Part shown: positions 58,036 through 64,000 of the stretch, one piece after another
Layout: every line of letters starts with the position of its first letter
How positions within the stretch are numbered: position 1 is the first letter of the stretch
Source of the DNA: Tamarix chinensis
Taxonomy: Eukaryota > Streptophyta > Magnoliopsida > Caryophyllales > Tamaricaceae
Reading direction: 5' to 3'
DNA: 64,000 nt
Assembly: GCA_030549775.1 (NCBI GenBank)
Contig: CM060174.1
Span: forward strand, 6,391,391 to 6,455,390
Position numbers and translations under genes: made by a program
The notes under the pieces: generated by a model
What the model was told of the DNA's origin: nothing
The model's input: the letters and a program-made list of their open reading frames with translations, nothing else
The model's database searches: none

Positions 58036-60950
58036 ACAATGATATTTTATGTTCTGGGATGGTTTTAGAACTCAATAATAATAATATTTATTATTTGTAT
58101 GCCATTAGTTGGAATATTATTTATGTTTCATGTTTGGACATGGATGTTTTTTAGTTTTCTATAAGGAATGATTGTTGTTCTTTTTACTTGAATAAAATAT
58201 TGCATGGCAATGCCCAATTGCAAAATGGGCTTTATTTCTAAACATTGATCATCCAGTATATAGCATAAATGCTAAAAGACTCAAGTCTAATGACTTAAAT
58301 CCAACCAATCTTCGACATTATTATTTATGCCGTGTAAATGGTAATCGCATGTTGAAGCTCCATAAAGATGAAATTCTAAATTCTTTTGATTTTGAATCCT
58401 TTGAAACATGTGAATCTTGTTTGCTTGAAAATATGGCCAACGAACCTTTTACTAGACATAGTGAAAGGAAAAGTGTCTTGTTAGGTCTCATACATACAAA
58501 TAGATGTGTGTGGATCGTTCAATTCAATGGTTAGAGGTGGCTCTTGGTACTTCATTACATTCACCGATGACTTTAATAGATATGGTTATGTTTATTTGAA
58601 GAAACGTAATTCAAAATCATTTGATAGGTGCAAAGAATTCAAAAATGAGGTACAAAATCAAATTGGTAAAATTATTAAAGTCCTTTAATCAGATCATGGA
58701 AGATAATACTTAAGCCAATAATTTGGTGATCATATTAGGAATTGTGAATTCATTTCACAACTCACTCCGCCTAGTATACCTTGATGGAATGGGGTTTTGG
58801 AGAGGATAAATTAAATTTTTATTAGACATGGTTTGATATATAATGATTCATGCACATATTCCTATAACATTTTGGGAATATATATTTGAAATAGTTGCTT
58901 CACACTAAACATGATTTCATCAAATATTGGTGAAAAGACATTATATGAGACATGTACTGGGAAGTTTTCTAGTCTGGATTTTCTTAAAATTGGGCATGAA
59001 GCATATGTACAACATCTAGTTTAAGATAAAATTGGACCAAAATTTACTAAATGTTTATTTATGGGTTATCCTAAAGAAAGAAAAAGGATATCATTTTTAC
59101 AATTCTACTGAGAATAAAGTGTTTGTTGCTTGGAATCTAATCTTCCTAGAAAGAAATTTCATTTCTAAAGGCACTAGTGGGAATAAAATAGAACTTGATG
59201 AATTCGAAGAGGCACAGAAAGATACTCTAGTTTTGATGGAGCTTGAGAAAAATCTACAAAATGCTATTGAAGAAGCTTCATCAATATAGCCCTCTCATAT
59301 GTCTAGTTGGGTACATTGAGCCTGACAAATACATCCTATTGTGACTGAACATGGTGATGTGTTGTTTTTGGAAAATAATAAGCTCATTACCTAAAAGAAA
59401 GCATTGATGGACCCAAACTCAAAAAACTGGCCAAGAGCCATGAAATATAAGATGGAGCCCATGTATAAAAACCAATTTTGGACCTTGTTGATCCACCTGA
59501 TGGAGTATAACCCATTGATTGTAAGTAGGTATTCAAAAAGAAAAGAGACATGGACATAAATTTTCACACTTACATGGTGAGACTAATTTATAGAGGCTTT
59601 AAACAAACCCATGGCATTAATTTTGATGAGAACTAGTCATTAGTTGCCATGTTTAAGTTCATTCAAATATTTCTGGCTATTGTTGTGTTTTTTATGACTA
59701 TGAAATTTGGAAAATGGATGTTAAAACTGCCTTCCTTAATAGGAAATTGGAATAGGATGTGTACATAACACAACCAAAGAGTTTTAACACTCCTCACAAT
59801 GTTGAAAAGGTATGTAAGCTTCAAAGTCCATTTATGGAATGGAGAAAGTATCTTAGATTTGGAATATTTATTGTTATGAGTTAGTTAAAGAGTTGGGCAT
59901 CATTTAAAATGAAGAATAACCTTGTGTTTACAAGAAGGTTAGTGGGATCACTATAGTTTTCTTAGTTTTATATGTATACGATATACTACTAATAGGAAAT
60001 GATATTCCTATGCTTTTTTCTGTAAAGAACTAGTTGAGAAAATGGTTCTCAATGAAAGACATAGGAGAGACAACCTATATTTTTGGAATTAAGATACATC
60101 GACATAAATTAAAAAGATTGATAAGACTAAGTCAAAGTACTTATATGGATAATATTCTTAATTGATTTAACATGTAAGACTCCAAAAAATGTTTTTTTAC
60201 CCATGTCACATGGCGTAAGTCTTAGGAAGACTCAATGTCCTTCAATATAGGATTTACTAGACTACATGAATATAATTCCATATATGCAAGCTATTAGATC
60301 TATCATTTATACCATGTTTTATACTCATCTTAACCTTGTGCATGCTTTAAGTATAATATGTAGATACCAATATAATCCTATTGAAAGTCACTAGATTGCA
60401 ATCAAGAACATTATAAAGTAATTGATAAAAATAAAATGTTAGGTCTTAATTTATAGAGTGAAGAATAGCTTATTTTAAATGGTTATACTAATAATAATAG
60501 TATTTTTCCTATCATAGTTGGGATATGTATATTGTTTGAATGGTGGAGTTGTGAGGTGGAAAATTTTCAAGTATGATACAACTTCTAATTATACAACTAA
60601 AGCTGAGTACATCATTGCTTCAAAAACATCAAAGGAAGGTGTATGGATTAGGAATTCCATCACTCTACTAGAATTAATTTCTAGTGTTTCCTATCCATTG
60701 GACCTTTATTGTGAAAATAATGAAGCTACTACACTTTCAAAGAAACCAATGTCTCATCAATGAACCTAGTATACACTAATATCACCTCATTCATGACATA
60801 GTTAAAAAAATGTGATGTGAGATTGTGTAAAGTGTCAACAAAAGCATATATTATTGATTCCTTAACTAAACCACTCCTACATGCTAGAGAAGATCACCAC
60901 AGTAAGGCATTTGGTGTTAGATACATACACAAGTGATTTATTTACTATTA
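58036..60950 (+). pseudogene. Angela/Tork-like copia pol: PR end, INT, RT, RNase H (broken)
   Basis: Protease C-terminus resumes with SGMVLELNN (58050-58077) and SCLDMDVF. GAG-pre-integrase and integrase start at about 58345 (LKLHKDEILNSFDFESFETC, then CLLENMANEPFTRHSERKS). The core continues SWYFITFTDDFNRYGYVYL (58538-58595). RT is legible from about 59400. At its catalytic box the expected Y-V-D-D reads YVYDILLIGN (about 59970-60000), so one active-site Asp is replaced by Tyr. RTSMKDIGET-like text and RLIRLSQSTYMDNIL follow. RNase H includes TTKAEYIIASKTSKEGVWI (60595-60650) and ends SLTKPLLHAREDH (about 60858-60897). Multiple stops; non-functional. Confidence 0.8.
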
Positions 60951-61739
60951 AGATAGTTATGTATTTTTCATTCTTCATGTTCATTAATAATAAAAAAATT
61001 CATTATTTTCTTTTAATTATATATGCAATTAAATTATTTTATAGTCCCATGAATATTTAATATTCTATGATAGAAAATCAAATAAGTGATTTAATTGTGG
61101 AATTCTATCATTTACAAGATATAATTATTCTAAATGGTTCTTAGTATATCATTATTATCTATGGGGGAGGATAATGGTTTATGATTAGCATATGGATTAA
61201 ATGATGAACAAGTTTCATAGGTCATGAATACAAAATAATGAGTTAATTACATGGATATGTGTTAGCGCACATTATATTGGATTAACCTACCATGATAACA
61301 ATATAAGGCTTTTATAAAAGTATCATTAATATTTCTCAAACTTAAATAATATTCCTTCAACCTAAATTCACTATAGTTTCCTACATGATGATTAGTTTGT
61401 TTTGGCATTACATCACATCACCTTTTAGATAGGTGTTTATAATGATATCTGCCAGGCATGTTGAGAAAAATTTTGAGGAATAGAGTGAATAAAGTGGAAT
61501 TAGCCCTTCTCATATAATGAGAGAACTATATCTTTGAGCCCCCTCATTAGATAAACTAAGAAATTCATGGTCGTGTTTAAATGTATGGAAAACTAATCAT
61601 TTATTTATTTAGTCTAACTATGGAATAAAAAAACATGTAATTGAACTAGATAAGGATGGCATAATTTCTACCTCATGTTCAATTGTGATATTATGGGGAT
61701 AAAGGACTATATTGATTGGCTCTATTGTATGTGAGAGAT
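60951..61739 (+). other. 3' untranslated region of the Angela-like element
   Basis: AT-rich sequence between RNase H and the 3' LTR. No gene recognised. GTGAGAGAT just before the LTR at 61740 may be a remnant of the polypurine tract. Confidence 0.5.
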
Positions 61740-62228
61740 TGTTGGACATGTTCCCTAGGAACTAATCATAGAGGTTGTGTTGGATATCCATCTTTCACAC
61801 AACTTGGATATTCAAAATATCATGCTAGAAGATTGCTTATAACTTATGGGAAAAAAACTGTGTTTTGGAACTACGGTTAATGTCGAGTGAATCTACATGG
61901 CCACACACTAGAGTAAGATATATTTAACATAATTGGAATAAAATGGCTGATCTAATCCAGGGCCGTTAAATCTTTCAAATGCCAAATTGTATAAGGGTTC
62001 AAGTGGATTTGTCTTCCTTATAATAGGTAGAGAGCCATAGTGGGATTTTGATAGAAACAAAATTATATTTCTTTGAGTTACTTCTATAACCACCTTAGAG
62101 AGAGAACTATCATTTCTTGGTGCTAACATACTCAATATCGAATCAAATGCATTCATGTAGATACATATAGAGATATGAAAATTAGTGTGTAACCTTATCA
62201 CATTTTATTAGTATTGAAGAGCTAATTC
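61740..62228 (+). repeat. 3' LTR of the Angela/Tork-like copia element
   Basis: Begins TGTTGGACATGTTCCC. Aligns with 32872-33362 through CACACTAGAGTAAGATATA, AGGTAGAGAGCCA and ATGAAAATTAG. The right end is placed at 62228 from alignment and a possible TATAT duplication. Confidence 0.75.
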
Positions 62229-62233
62229 TATAT

Positions 62234-62720
62234 TGATTATTTGTCTCTTGATATTTACATGAATCCTAGGCTCTAGATCAAATATAAAAACCCATCACAT
62301 ATTACTATGGTTGATGCATATTTACTTGTTTGATGGTTGTAGGTATACTATCTACTAATGATGATTTAGGTAAAGGTAAAGGAAATAAATGAAGAGTTAG
62401 GATTGAGAGGCAAAAATATCAAATTATTGATTGAATAGTTTTTTAAGTTAGTGGAGCTAGAGAAATCTAGATATTTTAGACTCTTATATCCCTATACTCT
62501 TTTGTTTTATTTTGATAGTTGATCTCCACTTACATTATCTTATTATATCATTTCATATTAGTTTCACTTGTTTTATATCATTTCATACCTTTATTATAAG
62601 AGTGATACCATGATTAGACTCATGCTAAGAGTAGCAATATCACCCATATTTTAGTTTTTGCTTCTGTAAATTATATAGCTTTCAAGGAAAATTTTTAGTT
62701 CAAAATTTAGGGGTGCTATA
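62234..62720 (+). repeat. Tail of a gypsy-type LTR (long-LTR class)
   Basis: Ends AAATTTAGGGGTGCTATA, a decayed form of GGGGTGTTACA, directly followed by a tRNA-Met-type PBS. This is the only place in the window where this LTR-end type is still joined to an internal region. The left part of the LTR is displaced by the copia insertion or lost. Confidence 0.6.
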
Positions 62721-62723
62721 AGT

Positions 62724-62735
62724 TAGTATCAAAGC
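62724..62735 (+). promoter_or_regulatory. Primer-binding site (tRNA-Met type)
   Basis: TAGTATCAAAGC, two bases from TGGTATCAGAGC, three bases after the LTR end, then TTTGGTTTAAAGTTC, a usual continuation in plant gypsy elements. Confidence 0.7.
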
Positions 62736-63120
62736 TTTGGTTTAAAGTTCATTCTTTAAATTTCAAATAATTCTACCTTAAGTATTTGGAACTATGATTA
62801 GCTAGTGAAGAATTATGTTTGGGTAGCTTAGGTGGCTATTGAAATTGATGATAATAAGATTGGAAATATGTGTTAGAAGGTTTTGATGATGAGTACAAGA
62901 TTGTCTAAGTATAGTGACAAGTGTGATGATTTAATCTTGTAGAACTCATCAGTGTTGAATGAGGTTCATGGGGTGAAACAGTTGTGATAGTGATAGTGTA
63001 GGAGTCTATGCTTGTATTGATAATGGTGGAGTTTGATTAGGGCTTGAGGGGTTTATGCTACATTTTTGGCTAGAGGTTTTGGCCTCATGTTTTGTTATTT
63101 CTATTTTTGGTCTATTTTAC
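62736..63120 (+). other. Leader of the partial gypsy element
   Basis: Untranslated-leader-like sequence after the PBS (…GGGTAGCTTAGGTGGCTATT…) with no recognised gag. It is cut at about 63125 by a Sirevirus-type LTR. Confidence 0.5.
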
Positions 63121-63124
63121 GTGA

Positions 63125-64000
63125 TTATTGATCTCTTAGATCTATCAATGTCTTAATCATTAATTTGATGATAGTAAACATGTTTGATTAAGTATATATG
63201 TACCACAATGATGATATGGATAATAGACCATACTTACTCTAACAATCCTTCAAGTGCAATATTTAAAGAATAATCAAGTTTCAAAGTGCACTTATTCACT
63301 CATTCTCTCAAGTGCAAGATTTAATAGAACAAGATAAATTTATATCAGTATGTATTCAGACTCAAAAACTCAAGGTTTAACCATTAAGTCTTAAGATTTT
63401 CTTGTAAGATTAATAGAGTGTTTGCACCTTTTATTTTATCACTTACGATATTTAACATATTCCTTATAATTAATTGATATAAAATTATTGTTGGTTTTAG
63501 GATAACCTTTTTCAAAATGTTTTGTAAATGGTTGGTTCGAGCTAGAATTAGTCAATTGATTTCATAATTGGTAAGATGGTTCTGTAGAGACTGTTTTTCC
63601 TATAAAATATGTTTAGTCTTGAGTTTAACATATCAATTATTTTTAGTAAACTGATAGACTAGTCCTCAGAGTGATCGAGTGGTTTGCTCAACTAGACAGT
63701 GGGTTGAATTTTTACAAAATAATAATAATAATAATTTTACATACATCAATTGGTTTCCTCTTAGATCGAATAATTGGTTCTTAAAACCAATTAAATTGTC
63801 TTTCTAACTAAGCTACATGTTAAACTAAGTGAAAAATTATTTTTTCTTTGGCGTAAAAATATTGACTAGTTTTCCTAAACCAATTGGTTAGTTTCTTTAC
63901 CTAGGCCATTGATTTACACAACGATTCTATGGGTTTTCAATGTGTTCAAGGACAAAAAATATGTATCTTGAACCGAACAACGAGTTTGAATAAACCAATA
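63125..64000 (+). repeat. Partial Sirevirus-type LTR, running off the window
   Basis: Shares with the LTR at 46665-48237 the TTTGATGATAGTAAACA region (63160-63180), the AATCAAGTTTC-type text, and at 63530-63920 the short motif CAATTGGTTAGTTT in several variants. The left boundary (about 63125) is approximate; the element continues past 64000. Confidence 0.6.

Larger units (their letters stand above)
32872..62228 (+). mobile_element. Angela/Tork-like Ty1/copia element expanded by nested insertions
   Basis: A 491-bp LTR (32872-33362, TGTTGGAGATATGCCC) and a 489-bp LTR (61740-62228, TGTTGGACATGTTCCC) align along their length. Flanks CATAT (32867-32871) and TATAT (62229-62233) match at 4 of 5 bases. 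Internal protein is split: gag C-terminus and start of protease at 48245-48846, then the rest of protease, integrase, RT and RNase H at about 58036-60950. A Sirevirus-like element lies between 5' LTR and gag; a reverse LTR cluster lies within the protease. That the two LTRs belong to one element is inferred; two separate insertions are the alternative. Confidence 0.65.

Overview
The window is nuclear DNA of a flowering plant with a TE-rich genome. The evidence is plant-type Ty3/gypsy chromoviruses, Sirevirus-like and Angela/Tork-like Ty1/copia elements, a Cassandra-type TRIM with a 5S-derived LTR, several hAT-like MITEs, and one recognisable plant gene piece: exon 1 of the Mediator subunit MED25 on the minus strand. 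Almost everything else is nested, decayed transposable element (TE) sequence. Most long open frames on either strand are low-complexity shadows of CT-rich LTR sequence.

Layout. 1-6291: a very long LTR of the 'TGTAATACCC...GGGTGTTACA' family (copy A, 5' end outside the window), carrying two related hAT-like elements (630-2151, 5860-6199). 6292-7012: intron-like spacer. 7013-15211: a + strand chromovirus. Its 5' LTR is split by a 2.9-kb solo LTR (7265-10147) and a 482-bp hAT MITE (10238-10719). Its pol has lost RT/RNase H to a foreign block that holds an acidic orphan ORF (12855-13208, minus). 15212-16150: start of MED25 on the minus strand (first-intron sequence, exon 1 at 15801-15901, TATA-type promoter near 16144). 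The chromovirus and copy A lie downstream of exon 1, so intron 1 is a TE trap of at least 15.8 kb if the gene is intact. 16844-17565: Cassandra TRIM. 17713-29405: a minus-strand gypsy element (LTRs, PBS, gag, PR, RT, RH, INT), its RT split by a 4967-bp solo LTR (20760-25726) with a perfect 5-bp duplication. 29406-32871: AT-rich intergenic DNA with SSRs, a diverged direct repeat and a possible SINE. 32872-62228: an Angela/Tork-like copia stretched to about 29 kb by nested insertions. These are a Sirevirus-like copia (about 33363-48237, itself carrying a 2.3-kb hAT-like element and a 3.8-kb solo LTR) and a cluster of reverse-oriented long LTRs (48849-about 58035). 62234-64000: tail of another gypsy LTR with its tRNA-Met-type PBS, then a partial Sirevirus-type LTR.

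The clearest results are target-site duplications and sister-LTR empty sites that fix element boundaries and insertion order. One check is quantitative: removing both insertions from the chromovirus 5' LTR leaves 482 bp, against 484 bp for its 3' LTR. The long-LTR family has a modular layout: AT-rich head, CT-rich block, an optional AT-rich tandem array, a CCACCGG-containing tandem array, and a conserved tail. No intact protein-coding gene lies wholly in the window. All identifications were made by reading the sequence, without database searches.
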